From Bradyrhizobium jicamae (GTDB taxonomy: Bacteria > Pseudomonadota > Alphaproteobacteria > Rhizobiales > Xanthobacteraceae), in assembly GCF_018130215.1 (NCBI RefSeq), contig NZ_JAFCKQ010000009.1:124001-188000 (forward strand): a stretch of DNA of 64,000 bases. The letters are read 5' to 3'. Positions 40,873 to 49,249 of this stretch are shown in pieces. Within the stretch, counting starts at the first letter, position 1. Every line of letters begins with the position of its first letter. The position numbers were made by a program, and so were the translations under genes. The notes below the pieces were generated by a model. That model was not told the DNA's origin, searched no databases, and was given only the letters and a program-made list of their open reading frames with translations.

Positions 40873-41415
40873 ATGATCCGAATTCTCGCATTCGTTGCCG
40901 CGCTGTTCTGCGTCGTTCCCGCTGTCGCCCAATCGTTGCCCGCCGGCCTCGACAAGGCCAATGCGATCGTGATCGACACCACCAAGGGGCGCATCGTGAT
41001 CAAGCTGAGGCCCGATCTTGCGCCCAAGCACGCCGAGCGGATCAAGCAGCTCGCGCGGGATGGCTACTACAATAATGTACCGTTTCATCGCGTGATCGAC
41101 GGCTTCATGGCGCAAACCGGCGATGGCAAGAATTTCAACGGCACCGGCGGCTCGAAATACCCGAACCTTCCCGCTGAATTCTCCGACGTGCCGTACAAGC
41201 GCGGCATCGTCGGCATGGCGCGGACCAGCGATCCCAACTCGGCGAATTCGCAATTCTTCATCATGTTCGCCGACGGATCGAGCCTGAACGGGAAGTACAC
41301 CGTGATCGGCGAGGTGGTGTCCGGCATGGACGTGGTCGACAAGCTCAAGCGCGGTGAACCCGTCGCCGACCCCGACAAGATGGTGAAGGTGCAAGTCGCA
41401 TCCGACATCAAGTGA
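40873..41415 (+). CDS. Periplasmic peptidyl-prolyl cis-trans isomerase (cyclophilin)
   Basis: A 180-residue exported cyclophilin. The signal peptide is MIRILAFVAALFCVVPAVAQS. The core includes RIVIKLRPDLAPKHAERIKQL, VPFHRVIDGFMAQTGDG with the catalytic Arg, and SQFFIMFAD. It assists folding in the periplasm. The gene lies 45 bases behind coaD and is followed by the TonB-like gene and the cytoplasmic cyclophilin ppiB. Confidence 0.95.
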   Translation: MIRILAFVAALFCVVPAVAQSLPAGLDKANAIVIDTTKGRIVIKLRPDLAPKHAERIKQLARDGYYNNVPFHRVIDGFMAQTGDGKNFNGTGGSKYPNLPAEFSDVPYKRGIVGMARTSDPNSANSQFFIMFADGSSLNGKYTVIGEVVSGMDVVDKLKRGEPVADPDKMVKVQVASDIK

Positions 41416-41424
41416 GCCCGGCCG

Positions 41425-41859
41425 GTGCGGCCGCGCAGACCGAGTTCCTGGTTGGCCGCCCCGGTGCTGCTGCTTGCGATGACGCTGCCCGCACGATCAG
41501 AGATCGGGCAGCTCGATACGCTGAGGGATATCAGCATCGCGCTGCATCGCTGCTGGAAGCCGCCGCCGCCGTCGCTCGCCAATCCGATCGACATCACCGT
41601 GATCGTCAGCTTCAACCGCGAGGGCGCGATCCTCGGCCATCCCAGGATCAGCTATGAATCGGAACAGGCGACCGAAAACGACCGGGTGCAATACCGGATC
41701 GCCGTGATGGAGACGTTGCAACGCTGTACGCCGTTGCCATTTACGGAGAGCCTGGGCGGTGCGGTCGCCGGCCGCCCCTTCGCAATCCCGTTCAGAACCC
41801 GCAAACGTGAACCCAAACCGCAGGAGAGGCGAGCATGGCTGTTACCGAGAATACTTTGA
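41425..41859 (+). CDS. TonB/TolA C-terminal-like periplasmic protein
   Basis: A 144-residue protein with a GTG start. Its N-terminus has a signal-type hydrophobic stretch (AAPVLLLAMTLPARS). The following region resembles the TonB/TolA C-terminal fold: HRCWKPPPPSLANPIDITVIVSFNREGAILGHPRIS and MVETLQRC-like VMETLQRCTPLPF. Such free-standing domains occur next to cyclophilin genes in rhizobia. It overlaps the ppiB start by 25 bases, so the C-terminus beyond RTRKREPK is probably non-essential. Confidence 0.72.
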   Translation: MRPRRPSSWLAAPVLLLAMTLPARSEIGQLDTLRDISIALHRCWKPPPPSLANPIDITVIVSFNREGAILGHPRISYESEQATENDRVQYRIAVMETLQRCTPLPFTESLGGAVAGRPFAIPFRTRKREPKPQERRAWLLPRIL

Positions 41860-42299
41860 TCCTGGAGACCACGCAGGGTCCCGTCACCATCGAGATGCGT
41901 CCGGATCTGGCGCCGGGCCATGTCGCGCGGATCAAGGAATTGGTGCGCGAGGGCTTTTACGACGGCATCGTGTTCCACCGCGTGATCGAGGGCTTCATGG
42001 CGCAGACCGGCTGTCCGCAGGGCACCGGCATGGGCGGGTCCGGCAAGAAGCTGAAGGCCGAGTTCAACAAGGAACCGCATGTGCGCGGCACCGCCTCGAT
42101 GGCCCGTGCTGCCAACCCGGATTCCGGCGACAGCCAGTTCTTCATCTGCTTCGACGACGCCTCCTTCCTCAACGGCCAGTACACGGTGTGGGGCAAGGTC
42201 ACCGACGGCATGGAGAACGTCGACAAGATCAAGCGCGGCGAGCCGGTGAAGAACCCGGACAAGATCGTCAAGGCCCGCATGGCCGCCGACGCGGCGTAG
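41835..42299 (+). CDS. ppiB: Cytoplasmic peptidyl-prolyl cis-trans isomerase B
   Basis: A 154-residue cyclophilin without a signal peptide. Motifs: ETTQGPVTIEMRPDLAPGHVARIKEL, IVFHRVIEGFMAQTGCPQGTG with the catalytic Arg, ARAANPDSGDSQFFICFDD and NGQYTVWGKV. The ATG at 41835 follows a CAGGAGAGG ribosome binding site inside the end of the preceding gene. A family C palindromic repeat begins 10 bases after its stop. Confidence 0.96.
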   Translation: MAVTENTLILETTQGPVTIEMRPDLAPGHVARIKELVREGFYDGIVFHRVIEGFMAQTGCPQGTGMGGSGKKLKAEFNKEPHVRGTASMARAANPDSGDSQFFICFDDASFLNGQYTVWGKVTDGMENVDKIKRGEPVKNPDKIVKARMAADAA

Positions 42300-42309
42300 T
42301 TGCTGACTG

Positions 42310-42400
42310 TCATTCCGGGGCACGCGCAGCGTGAACCCGGAATCTCGCGCCACAATCTCGAGGTTCCGGGTTCGATGCGACGCATCGCCCCGGAACGACG
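42310..42400. repeat. Dispersed palindromic repeat, family C, copy 1
   Basis: Two nested inverted repeats: outer arms GTCATTCCGGGG (42310-42321) and CCCCGGAACGAC (42389-42400), complementary at 11 of 12; inner arms GAACCCGGAATCTCG and CGAGGTTCCGGGTTC, at 14 of 15. It would fold into a long hairpin just upstream of queA. A shorter copy is at 52167-52202. Confidence 0.85.
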
Positions 42401-42413
42401 TGGCTGGGACGCC

Positions 42414-43505
42414 ATGCGGACGGATCTCTTCGACTTCGAGCTTCCCCCTGAACGGATCGCGCTCAGACCCGCGAGCCCGCGCGATTCCGCGCGGATGCTG
42501 GTGGTGCATCCCGACGGCGTGCTGCGCGACCGCTCGATCGCGGACCTGCCGAACTGGCTTGAGCCGGGCGACCAGATCGTTGTCAACGACACCAAGGTGA
42601 TCGCCGCCCAGCTCAAGGGCCGCCGCATCGGGCGTGAGTCCGAGCCGAAGATCGAGGCGACGCTGATCAAGCGGCTCGACGGCTCGCGCTGGCAGGCGCT
42701 GGTCAAGCCGGCGAAGAAGCTCAGCCCCGGCGACACCATCCGCTTCGGCAACGAGGGCAGGGTCTGCCTGCTCGGCCATCTCGACGCCGAGGTCGAGGCC
42801 AAGGGGCAGGACGGCGAGGTGACGCTGTCGTTCTCATTCCACGGTCCGGCGCTTGATCAGGCCATCGCGGACGTCGGCTCGCCGCCGCTGCCGCCCTACA
42901 TCGCCTCCAGGCGCACGCCCGACGATCAGGACACCGCCGACTACCAGACCATGTTCGCGGCCAACGAGGGCGCGGTCGCAGCGCCGACCGCGGGATTGCA
43001 TTTCACGCCGGCGCTGGAGGCTGCGCTCGGAAGCCGCGGCGTTGGATTGCATCGCCTGACGCTGCATGTCGGGGCCGGGACCTTCCTGCCGGTGAAGGTC
43101 GAGGAGACCTCCGAGCACAAGATGCACGCCGAATGGGGCTGCATCAGCGCCGAGACCGCATCCGCGCTCAACGCTGCGCGTGCCAGGGGCGGCCGCATCG
43201 TCGCGATCGGCACGACGTCATTGCGATTGCTCGAGAGCGCCGCTGCGCCCGACCGCACCATCCAGCCGTTCTCCGCCGAGACCTCGATCTTCATCACGCC
43301 GGGCTATCGCTTCCGCGCGGTCGATATCCTGCTCACCAATTTCCACCTGCCGCGCTCGACGCTGTTCATGCTGGTCTCCGCCTTCTCCGGGCTCGAGACG
43401 ATGCAGCACGCCTACGCGCATGCGATCAAGGACGGCTATCGCTTCTATTCATATGGCGATGCGTGCCTGCTGTTTCGGGGGCACGAGCCGCGCGGAGATT
43501 TGTAG
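42414..43505 (+). CDS. queA: S-adenosylmethionine:tRNA ribosyltransferase-isomerase
   Basis: A 363-residue enzyme that adds the epoxycyclopentanediol moiety to preQ1 in tRNA during queuosine synthesis. The start at 42414 gives the canonical [20 protein letters not shown]. Family motifs: [18 protein letters not shown], the PPLPPYI pair, [14 protein letters not shown] and [24 protein letters not shown] and [12 protein letters not shown]. The family D repeat supplies its TAG stop. Together with tgt at 46668 it covers two steps of queuosine synthesis. Confidence 0.96.
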   Translation: MRTDLFDFELPPERIALRPASPRDSARMLVVHPDGVLRDRSIADLPNWLEPGDQIVVNDTKVIAAQLKGRRIGRESEPKIEATLIKRLDGSRWQALVKPAKKLSPGDTIRFGNEGRVCLLGHLDAEVEAKGQDGEVTLSFSFHGPALDQAIADVGSPPLPPYIASRRTPDDQDTADYQTMFAANEGAVAAPTAGLHFTPALEAALGSRGVGLHRLTLHVGAGTFLPVKVEETSEHKMHAEWGCISAETASALNAARARGGRIVAIGTTSLRLLESAAAPDRTIQPFSAETSIFITPGYRFRAVDILLTNFHLPRSTLFMLVSAFSGLETMQHAYAHAIKDGYRFYSYGDACLLFRGHEPRGDL

Positions 43506-43591
43506 AGTGGGCAAAGGCGTGCAGCGCCGTGTCCACCACAGAGCGAACGGCAGGGAAGGTGGGCATGCTTGCGCTTTGCCCACCCTGCACA
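43503..43591. repeat. Dispersed palindromic repeat, family D
   Basis: TAGAGTGGGCAAAGGCGTGCAGC at the left and GCGCTTTGCCCACCCTGCAC at the right form an imperfect inverted repeat; I recognise the GTAGGGTGGGCAAAG...CTTTGCCCACCCTAC type from Bradyrhizobium. It lies between convergent queA and asd and may end transcription of both. Its first bases form the queA stop codon. Confidence 0.75.
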
Positions 43592-43600
43592 GTTCGTTCC

Positions 43601-44626
43601 TCACGCCATCGCGCGCTCGGGCAGCAGCTCGGCGATCTGCACCGCGTTGAGCGCCGCGCCCTTGAGCAACTGGTCCGCCGCGACGAAGATCGAGATCGAA
43701 TGGCCGCTGGCGTCACTGAGATCCCTGCGGATGCGGCCGACCAGCACGTCGTCCTGGCCGGACGCATCGATCGGCATCGGGAAGTAGTTCCTGGCGCGAT
43801 CGTCGACGATCTTGACGCCCGGAGCCTGGGCCAGGATCGCACGCACCTGGTCCTCGGTGATCGGCTTCTCGCATTCGAAGGTGATGGCCTCGGAATGCGC
43901 GCGAAGCACCGGCACGCGGACGCAGGTCACGCCGACCGCGATCCTGTCGTCCTCGAAGATCTTGCGGGTCTCCTTGATGACCTTGGTCTCCTCGTCGTTG
44001 TAGCCGGTCTCGGGGTCGACAGCGGTGTTGTGGTTGAAAAGGTTGAAGGCGTAAGGGTGCGGCATCACCTTCGGGGTGAAGACCTGTCCGCTGAGATTGG
44101 CCCGGGTGGATTCCACCAGCTCCTCCATTGCCGCTGCACCGGCGCCGCTCGCGGCCTGGTAGGTCGAGATGATCACCCGCTTGATCCGGTTCTTCCGGTG
44201 GATCGGCCACAGCGGCACCAGCGCGGTGATGGCGGCGCAGTTCGGATTGGCGATGATGCCCTTGTGGTCGCGGATGCGGTTCGCGTTGATCTCCGGGATC
44301 ACCAGCGGCACGTTCGGGTCCATCCGGAACGCCGATGAATTGTCGACCACGACGGCGCCGGACTTCACCGCGATGGGGGCAAACTTCTTCGAGATGCCGC
44401 TTCCGGCGGAGAACAGTGCGATGTCGACGCCCTCGAATGCGCGTTCGGTGAGCTCCTCGATCACGACCTTGTTGCCGCGAAAATCGACGGTCTTGCCGGC
44501 CGAGCGGGCGCTTGCCAGCGCCTTCAGCTTGCCGACGCGAAAGCCGCGCCTGTCCATGGTTGCGATGAACTCGGCGCCGACGGCGCCGGTAACGCCGACA
44601 ATCGCGACGACGGGATCGTTACTCAC
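43601..44626 (-). CDS. asd: Aspartate-semialdehyde dehydrogenase
   Basis: A 341-residue NADPH enzyme that reduces aspartyl phosphate to aspartate semialdehyde, the branch point to Lys, diaminopimelate, Thr, Met and Ile. The NADP motif GVTGAVG is at 11-17; the catalytic Cys is C130 in NPNCAA; the later SGQDDVLVGRIRRD is typical. The GTG start at 44626 is 6 bases behind GGAGG, much better than the in-frame ATG at 44659. The long leader upstream carries a terminator and a Thr/Lys-rich reading frame, so expression is probably controlled by attenuation. Confidence 0.96.
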   Translation of the reverse strand: MSNDPVVAIVGVTGAVGAEFIATMDRRGFRVGKLKALASARSAGKTVDFRGNKVVIEELTERAFEGVDIALFSAGSGISKKFAPIAVKSGAVVVDNSSAFRMDPNVPLVIPEINANRIRDHKGIIANPNCAAITALVPLWPIHRKNRIKRVIISTYQAASGAGAAAMEELVESTRANLSGQVFTPKVMPHPYAFNLFNHNTAVDPETGYNDEETKVIKETRKIFEDDRIAVGVTCVRVPVLRAHSEAITFECEKPITEDQVRAILAQAPGVKIVDDRARNYFPMPIDASGQDDVLVGRIRRDLSDASGHSISIFVAADQLLKGAALNAVQIAELLPERAMA

Positions 44627-44660
44627 TTTGTCCTCCGTTTGAGATGTGCTTGCAGGCAAT

Positions 44661-44693
44661 AAAAAAGCCCCGGACCTTCATCAGGCGGGGCTT
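44661..44693 (-). terminator. Attenuator terminator ahead of asd
   Basis: On the minus strand AAGCCCCG (44693-44686) pairs with CGGGGCTT (44672-44665); a short CCT/AGG stem sits inside. The T tract follows (44666-44661). It lies 35 bases before the asd start and 27 bases after the leader peptide stop. The 5' arm with its flank (44697-44686, CCCGAAGCCCCG) can pair instead with CGGGGCCTCGGG (44747-44736) inside the leader frame, 11 of 12 bases. Confidence 0.85.
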
Positions 44694-44719
44694 CGGGTGA
44701 GATGATGCGGTTCGACCGA

Positions 44720-44791
44720 CTACGCGCGCACGCCTCCCGAGGCCCCGGAGGGCTTGGTGGTTTTGGTGGTGCGTTTGGTCGTGTTGATCAT
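44720..44791 (-). CDS. Thr/Lys-rich leader peptide of asd
   Basis: A 23-codon frame, MINTTKRTTKTTKPSGAS then GGVRA, with six Thr, three Lys and one Ile codon among codons 2-13. These amino acids are end products of the pathway started by Asd. The ATG at 44791 has no Shine-Dalgarno sequence but lies 8 bases after a predicted -10 element, so the transcript would begin at or near the A of the ATG and be leaderless. The frame ends before the terminator and overlaps the antiterminator segment (codons 15-19). I infer a leader peptide of a transcription attenuator; a free-standing small protein is the alternative. Confidence 0.7.
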   Translation of the reverse strand: MINTTKRTTKTTKPSGASGGVRA

Positions 44792-44799
44792 GGGGCGGA

Positions 44800-44828
44800 C
44801 TTATGCGGGAGAGATCGGCGCCCGTCAA
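44800..44828 (-). promoter_or_regulatory. Sigma-70 type promoter of the asd leader
   Basis: On the minus strand TTGACG (44828-44823, 5 of 6), a 17-base spacer, and CATAAG (44805-44800, 4 of 6). The leader ATG follows 8 bases later, so the expected transcription start coincides with the start codon. Confidence 0.65.
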
Positions 44829-44856
44829 CGGTTATCCCGGCGGGGTGGGGGTGCTG

Positions 44857-45462
44857 CTAGCGAATGCGGGCGCCGGGCGGTTCGAGGATCACCTGCTTGA
44901 GATCGCTGCCGCGGAGCACGACGATCACGAAATTGAGCCGGCCGCGCTCGCGCATCAGGCCGCCGCTGATCGCCTTTCCGGAGGTGGTGTGCTCGGCGAC
45001 GCGGACCGCGTCCGACAGGCGATGCCGCAGCCCCCTGAGCACGACCAGATTGCCACGGTCTTCGGCGTCGAGTTCCGCCAGCGGCGAGGCAGCCTGGATA
45101 CCCATGACCGCGCCGGTGGTGGCGTCGATGGCATTGCGCCAGACCCGGTCGTGCTCGACCGTCTTGACCCGGTAGACCGGCGGGAAGGCTGCGCCGTCGA
45201 AGCTGATATCCGCGGTCGTCGAACCCGCATGCAGGCCTTCTGCGATCGCCATCGCCTGGCTGAGCGTGACCTGGGCGGAGCGGAAGCTGTCGATCTCGCG
45301 GCGGACCGCCTGAGGGTCGAGGGCGGCGCCATCGTCGGCGGGGAAGGGAAGAGGGGCTGCGGCCACGTCGGGCGTCGCGACCGCATGGGATGGCGACGCA
45401 AGGAGCAGCGACAACGAGGCGATGCCCAGCAGCAATCCTGCGAATGCCCGATGTCTTCGCAT
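44857..45462 (-). CDS. PepSY-domain exported protein
   Basis: A 201-residue protein starting at 45462 (in-frame start at 45495 possible). The signal peptide runs about residues 1-28 (ASPSHAVA). Two PepSY-like units follow: VTLSQAMAIAEGLHAGS with ADISFDGAAFPPVYRVKTV and the DATTGAVMG turn near residue 125, then RGLRHRLSDAVRVAEHTTSGKAISGGL with LNFVIVVLRG. PepSY domains often inhibit peptidases or sit in heme-uptake proteins. A repressor-type operator overlaps a promoter 218-249 bases upstream, facing this gene, and a TetR gene lies beyond it. Confidence 0.82.
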   Translation of the reverse strand: MRRHRAFAGLLLGIASLSLLLASPSHAVATPDVAAAPLPFPADDGAALDPQAVRREIDSFRSAQVTLSQAMAIAEGLHAGSTTADISFDGAAFPPVYRVKTVEHDRVWRNAIDATTGAVMGIQAASPLAELDAEDRGNLVVLRGLRHRLSDAVRVAEHTTSGKAISGGLMRERGRLNFVIVVLRGSDLKQVILEPPGARIR

Positions 45463-45679
45463 GTGTAGTCGTCCTGTCGTCCTTGCCGCAACCATGACTT
45501 CGCCCGCCGCGGCGTCCCTTGCGCTGAAGATGGGAGCGGCCGACCTTCAATGCACGGTCGGCCGCCGAATGTCTTGACCGAACCTGCTGTAGCGGGCCGG
45601 CGGCGACGGTCGAAGTTTGCAAGGCGACGCGAAACCCGCGGGGGGCTGAAGCACGGGCCTTCGCGCCCCTTCCCATAAT

Positions 45680-45711
45680 TAAACCATACGGTATCGTTTA
45701 GTTTTGGTCAA
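45680..45711 (-). promoter_or_regulatory. Promoter overlapped by a TetR-type palindromic operator
   Basis: On the minus strand TTGACC (45711-45706), a 17-base spacer and TATGGT (45688-45683). The spacer and -10 are covered by a 21-base palindrome, TAAACCATACGGTATCGTTTA at 45680-45700 (one mismatched pair), the form typical of TetR/AcrR operators. It faces the PepSY gene; the TetR gene at 45761-46498 lies just upstream. Confidence 0.65.
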
Positions 45712-45760
45712 GAACCGGGTGATCGCATTCCCGTGATCAAGCCGAGTGTCATTGAAACCG

Positions 45761-46498
45761 TCAGCGAGCCGGCCTGCGGCGCGGCTTGGGGTGGCTGCGG
45801 AGCCGGTCCGGCGGTCCTGCGGCTCCCGCCAGGAACAGCCGGATCGAGACTTCCATCCGCTTCTCGGCGGTCTTCATGTCGATCGGGATTCCGAACGTCG
45901 CCATCCGGTGGGTATGGCCAACCACCATGTTGAGAAAGGTCTCGGCGGCGATCGTGGTGTCCTCGAGATCAAGGGCGCCGACCGCGACCAGATGGTCGAA
46001 GAACTCGGCGGTCGTGGAAACGGCCTTCGACCAGCCTTCGTCCACCGCGAGCCTGGCGACCTCGGGAAAGTTGATCGCCTGCGCGGTCAGGATGCGGCTG
46101 AACGCGATGGAATCATCGGTGCAGTTCAAAGTCAGCAACTGGCGCCCGAGTTTGATCAGTCGCTGCTCGACCGAGCAATCCGACACGCCGTCGACCGGCA
46201 TTTCGGCCCCCGCTGCCGCCAGCGGAGCGAGCCAGCGCGCGATCTCGCGGCGGAGCACCGCGGTGAACAGGCCGCGCTTGTCGCCATATTGCGCATAAAC
46301 GGTCGGCTTGCTGACGCGGGCGGCCTCCGCGACCGCCTCGATCGAGGTCGCATCGAACCCGCGCTCCAGGAACAGGCTGGTGGCGACCTCGATCAGCCGC
46401 TGGTCGCGTTCGATCGCGGCGTCGCGGGTCGGCCGGCCGCCGCGCGACTTCACGACGCCGCGTTTTGCCGCCTTGGCCCTGGTTGCCGTCAATCCCAT
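45761..46498 (-). CDS. TetR/AcrR family transcriptional regulator
   Basis: A 245-residue repressor. After a basic N-terminal tail, the helix-turn-helix domain is at about residues 30-80: RDQRLIEVATSLFLERGFDATSIEAVAEAARVSKPTVYAQYGDKRGLF. The C-terminal ligand domain resembles the TetR_C_33/AefR type (FPEVARLAVDEGW; HTHRMATFGI). The start at 46498 was chosen for homology; an upstream in-frame ATG at 46681 overlaps the tgt start region. A matching palindromic operator lies just after its stop, so it may control the downstream PepSY gene. Confidence 0.92.
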   Translation of the reverse strand: MGLTATRAKAAKRGVVKSRGGRPTRDAAIERDQRLIEVATSLFLERGFDATSIEAVAEAARVSKPTVYAQYGDKRGLFTAVLRREIARWLAPLAAAGAEMPVDGVSDCSVEQRLIKLGRQLLTLNCTDDSIAFSRILTAQAINFPEVARLAVDEGWSKAVSTTAEFFDHLVAVGALDLEDTTIAAETFLNMVVGHTHRMATFGIPIDMKTAEKRMEVSIRLFLAGAAGPPDRLRSHPKPRRRPAR

Positions 46499-46667
46499 GC
46501 TGTTTATCTCGTTGCCCGCCGGAACGGGGTTGTCCGGTCTATAGCCTGTGGCGCGCGGATTCGTCGAATCAGGGGCTTCCCGGCCGGCCGCGCGCGGCGA
46601 CGGTTCGTCGCCTGAACCGGTCCTGCCAGGGTTGATCGGGAACCGGGGGCACGCAATAAGCAGCCGC

Positions 46668-47801
46668 ATGACCGTTCCCAATCATTTCGAACTGCTGGCA
46701 ACCGATGGTGCAGCGCGCACCGGCCGCCTGACCACGCCGCACGGCGAGGTGCGGACGCCGGCCTTCATGCCGGTCGGCACCGCCGGCGCGATGAAGGGCA
46801 TGCACTGGCGCGAGGTTCGCGAGGCCGGCGCCGACGTCGTGCTGGGCAACACCTACCATCTGATGCTGCGGCCCGGCGCCGAGCGCATCGCGGCGCTGGG
46901 CGGCCTGCAACGCTTCACCGGCTGGGGCGGTCCGATGCTGACCGACTCCGGCGGCTTCCAGGTGATGTCGCTCTCGGAGCTGCGCAAGGTGACCGAGAAG
47001 GCCGTCACCTTCCGCTCGCATATCGACGGCGCCAAGGTCGAGCTGTCGCCGGAGCGTTCGATCGAGGTCCAGCGGCTGCTCGGCTCCGACATCGCGATGC
47101 AGATGGACGAATGCGTCCGCCTGCCGGCCGAGCCGGCCGACATCGAGCGGGCGATGCAGCTGTCGCTGCGCTGGGCCGAACGCTCCCGCCGCGCCTTCGA
47201 GACGGCGCCCGACGGCTACATGCTGTTCGGCATCGTGCAGGGTGGCGACGTTCCTGCGCTGCGCCATGTCAGCGCGCGCGGCCTCATCGACATCGGCTTT
47301 CACGGTTACGCGATCGGCGGCCTTGCGGTCGGCGAGCCGCAAGCGGTGATGCTGTCCATGATCGAGGAGACCGCGCCGGTGCTGCCGGCCGACCGGCCGC
47401 GCTATCTCATGGGCGTCGGCACGCCCGAGGACATTCTCGAAGCAGTGGCGCGCGGCGTCGACATGTTCGATTGCGTGATGCCGACCCGCAACGGACGCCA
47501 TGGCATGGCGTTCACGCGGTTCGGCCAGATCAATCTGCGCAACGCCCGTCACATCGACGATCCGCGCCCGCTCGACGAGGAGAGCCCGTGGGCGGCGGCG
47601 CGCAGCTATTCGCGCGCCTATCTGCATCATCTGGTGCGCGCCGGGGAGACGCTCGGCGCGATGCTGCTGTCCGAGATCAACGTCGCCTATTACCAGCAGT
47701 TGATGCAGGGCATCCGTGACGCGATCGCAAACGGCACGTTCGAGGACTTCAGAACGACAACGCGCGCCGGTTGGGCGCGCGGGGACATTGTTCCGATGTG
47801 A
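46668..47801 (+). CDS. tgt: tRNA-guanine transglycosylase
   Basis: A 377-residue enzyme that exchanges guanine 34 of tRNAs for preQ1. The TIM-barrel motifs are present: [35 protein letters not shown] with Asp93, [16 protein letters not shown] and [17 protein letters not shown] with the nucleophilic Asp. The zinc site is altered: where other enzymes have C-x-C-x2-C this one reads S306, W308, A311 ([15 protein letters not shown]), while the LHHL His is kept. The start at 46668 was chosen for the family N-terminus. queA lies 3 kb upstream. Confidence 0.95.
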   Translation: MTVPNHFELLATDGAARTGRLTTPHGEVRTPAFMPVGTAGAMKGMHWREVREAGADVVLGNTYHLMLRPGAERIAALGGLQRFTGWGGPMLTDSGGFQVMSLSELRKVTEKAVTFRSHIDGAKVELSPERSIEVQRLLGSDIAMQMDECVRLPAEPADIERAMQLSLRWAERSRRAFETAPDGYMLFGIVQGGDVPALRHVSARGLIDIGFHGYAIGGLAVGEPQAVMLSMIEETAPVLPADRPRYLMGVGTPEDILEAVARGVDMFDCVMPTRNGRHGMAFTRFGQINLRNARHIDDPRPLDEESPWAAARSYSRAYLHHLVRAGETLGAMLLSEINVAYYQQLMQGIRDAIANGTFEDFRTTTRAGWARGDIVPM

Positions 47802-47810
47802 TCGGCTTCG

Positions 47811-48026
47811 TCAGTTGCAGACGATCGGCTTCACCGAATGCTTGGTTACGAAACCGTATCCGCAAGTGTCGCAGGTCCAGAGATAGCTGATCAGATTGTC
47901 ATGAAGGTAGGCCGAGGCTTCGGCAGCTACCATGGAGTCCGCGCATACCGGGCACGTAGGCAGCTCGCTGCCGCGCGGATCGCGCCTGGACGCGACGGTC
48001 GACAGGACTTCAGCAATTGCTGGCAT
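47811..48026 (-). CDS. Small zinc-ribbon-like protein
   Basis: A 71-residue protein starting at 48026, which has a perfect AAGGAGGT 4 bases away. Two Cys pairs, CPVC at 26-29 region (SELPTCPVCADSM) and CDTC near residue 54 (LWTCDTCGYGFVTKH), form a zinc ribbon. A helix rich in Ala and Tyr lies between them. The family is common in Bradyrhizobium as short stand-alone proteins of unknown role. It converges with tgt. Confidence 0.85.
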   Translation of the reverse strand: MPAIAEVLSTVASRRDPRGSELPTCPVCADSMVAAEASAYLHDNLISYLWTCDTCGYGFVTKHSVKPIVCN

Positions 48027-48271
48027 CGTGACCTCCTTTGCGTTCTGAGCTGCACGGCGGGCTGGCTGCCCCCACGACGGTATATAATCCAAATTGTTTG
48101 ACCCTGTCGCAACACAAATACGTTGGTTTTACGTTATTTGTGCAGATTTCGATTTTGCAATGCAACGAATGCGCGTCGCCGCGGTTTCTCACTTGCGCGT
48201 CATGGTGCGGTGCTCCTAACTAAAAGCCGATCGCACATTCTCCGCACATTTCCCGCCACAGGAGCTGCTTG

Positions 48272-49246
48272 ATGGACGCATCGTCGACAACGAGTGCAGT
48301 GCAACCCGGACGCGGCCGCGTCTTTGACTCGATCGTCGATGCGATAGGTTCGACGCCGGTCGTGCGCCTGCGCAGATTGCCGCAGGGTGCCGGCGTCAAT
48401 GCCACGATCCTCGCCAAGCTCGAATACTTCAATCCGGCGGCGAGCGTGAAGGACCGCATTGGTGCGGCCATGATCGTCGCCATGGAGAAGGCCGGCATCA
48501 TCAATGCGGACACCGTGCTGATCGAGCCGACGTCGGGCAACACCGGGATCGCGCTCGCCTATGTCGCGGCCTCGCGCGGCTACCGGCTGAAGCTGGTGAT
48601 GCCGGAATCGATGTCGATCGAGCGGCGGCGCATGCTGTCCTTCCTCGGCGCCGAGATCGTGCTGACGCCAGCGGCGCAGGGCATGAAGGGCTCGATCGCC
48701 ACCGCGGAGGAACTGGTGCGCACCACGCCGAACGCGGTGATGCCGCAGCAGTTCAAGAATCTCGCCAATCCCGAGATCCACCGTCGCACCACCGCCGAGG
48801 AAATCTGGAACGACACCGGCGGCAACATCGACTATTTCGTCTCCGGCGTCGGCACCGGCGGCACGATCACCGGGGTCGGGCAGGTACTCAAGCCCCGCAA
48901 GCCGTCGCTGCGCATCGTTGCCGTGGAGCCGGAGGAGAGCCCGGTGCTGTCAGGCGGACAGCACACGCCGCACAAGATCCAGGGCATTGGCGCCGGCTTC
49001 ATCCCTGACATCCTCGACCGCGCCGTGATCGACGAGATCGTCAAGATCAACAGCGCGACCGCGATCGAGACCGCGCGGGCACTGGCGCGCAACGAGGGCA
49101 TTCCCGGCGGCATCTCTTCCGGGGCGGCGATCGCGGCGGCGCTGCAGATCGGCAAGCGGCCCGAAGCTGCCGGCAAGACCATCCTGGCGATTGTGCCCTC
49201 ATTCTCGGAACGCTATCTGTCGACGGCACTGTTTGAAGGAATCTGA
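48272..49246 (+). CDS. cysK: Cysteine synthase A (O-acetylserine sulfhydrylase)
   Basis: A 324-residue pyridoxal-phosphate enzyme making cysteine from O-acetylserine and sulfide. The cofactor Lys is K60 in [14 protein letters not shown]; the phosphate loop is [25 protein letters not shown] binds the cofactor phosphate; SGAA near the end is typical. The ATG at 48272 follows AGGAG. A five-codon frame (MVRCS) ends 52 bases upstream. The orphan BrnA gene follows after 3 bases. Confidence 0.95.
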   Translation: MDASSTTSAVQPGRGRVFDSIVDAIGSTPVVRLRRLPQGAGVNATILAKLEYFNPAASVKDRIGAAMIVAMEKAGIINADTVLIEPTSGNTGIALAYVAASRGYRLKLVMPESMSIERRRMLSFLGAEIVLTPAAQGMKGSIATAEELVRTTPNAVMPQQFKNLANPEIHRRTTAEEIWNDTGGNIDYFVSGVGTGGTITGVGQVLKPRKPSLRIVAVEPEESPVLSGGQHTPHKIQGIGAGFIPDILDRAVIDEIVKINSATAIETARALARNEGIPGGISSGAAIAAALQIGKRPEAAGKTILAIVPSFSERYLSTALFEGI

Positions 49247-49249
49247 GAC

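Noticed and set aside
44619..44828. A 69-codon minus-strand frame covering the asd leader
   Set aside because: It runs through the terminator and the asd ribosome binding site, has no homology, and is incompatible with the 23-codon frame that follows the promoter.
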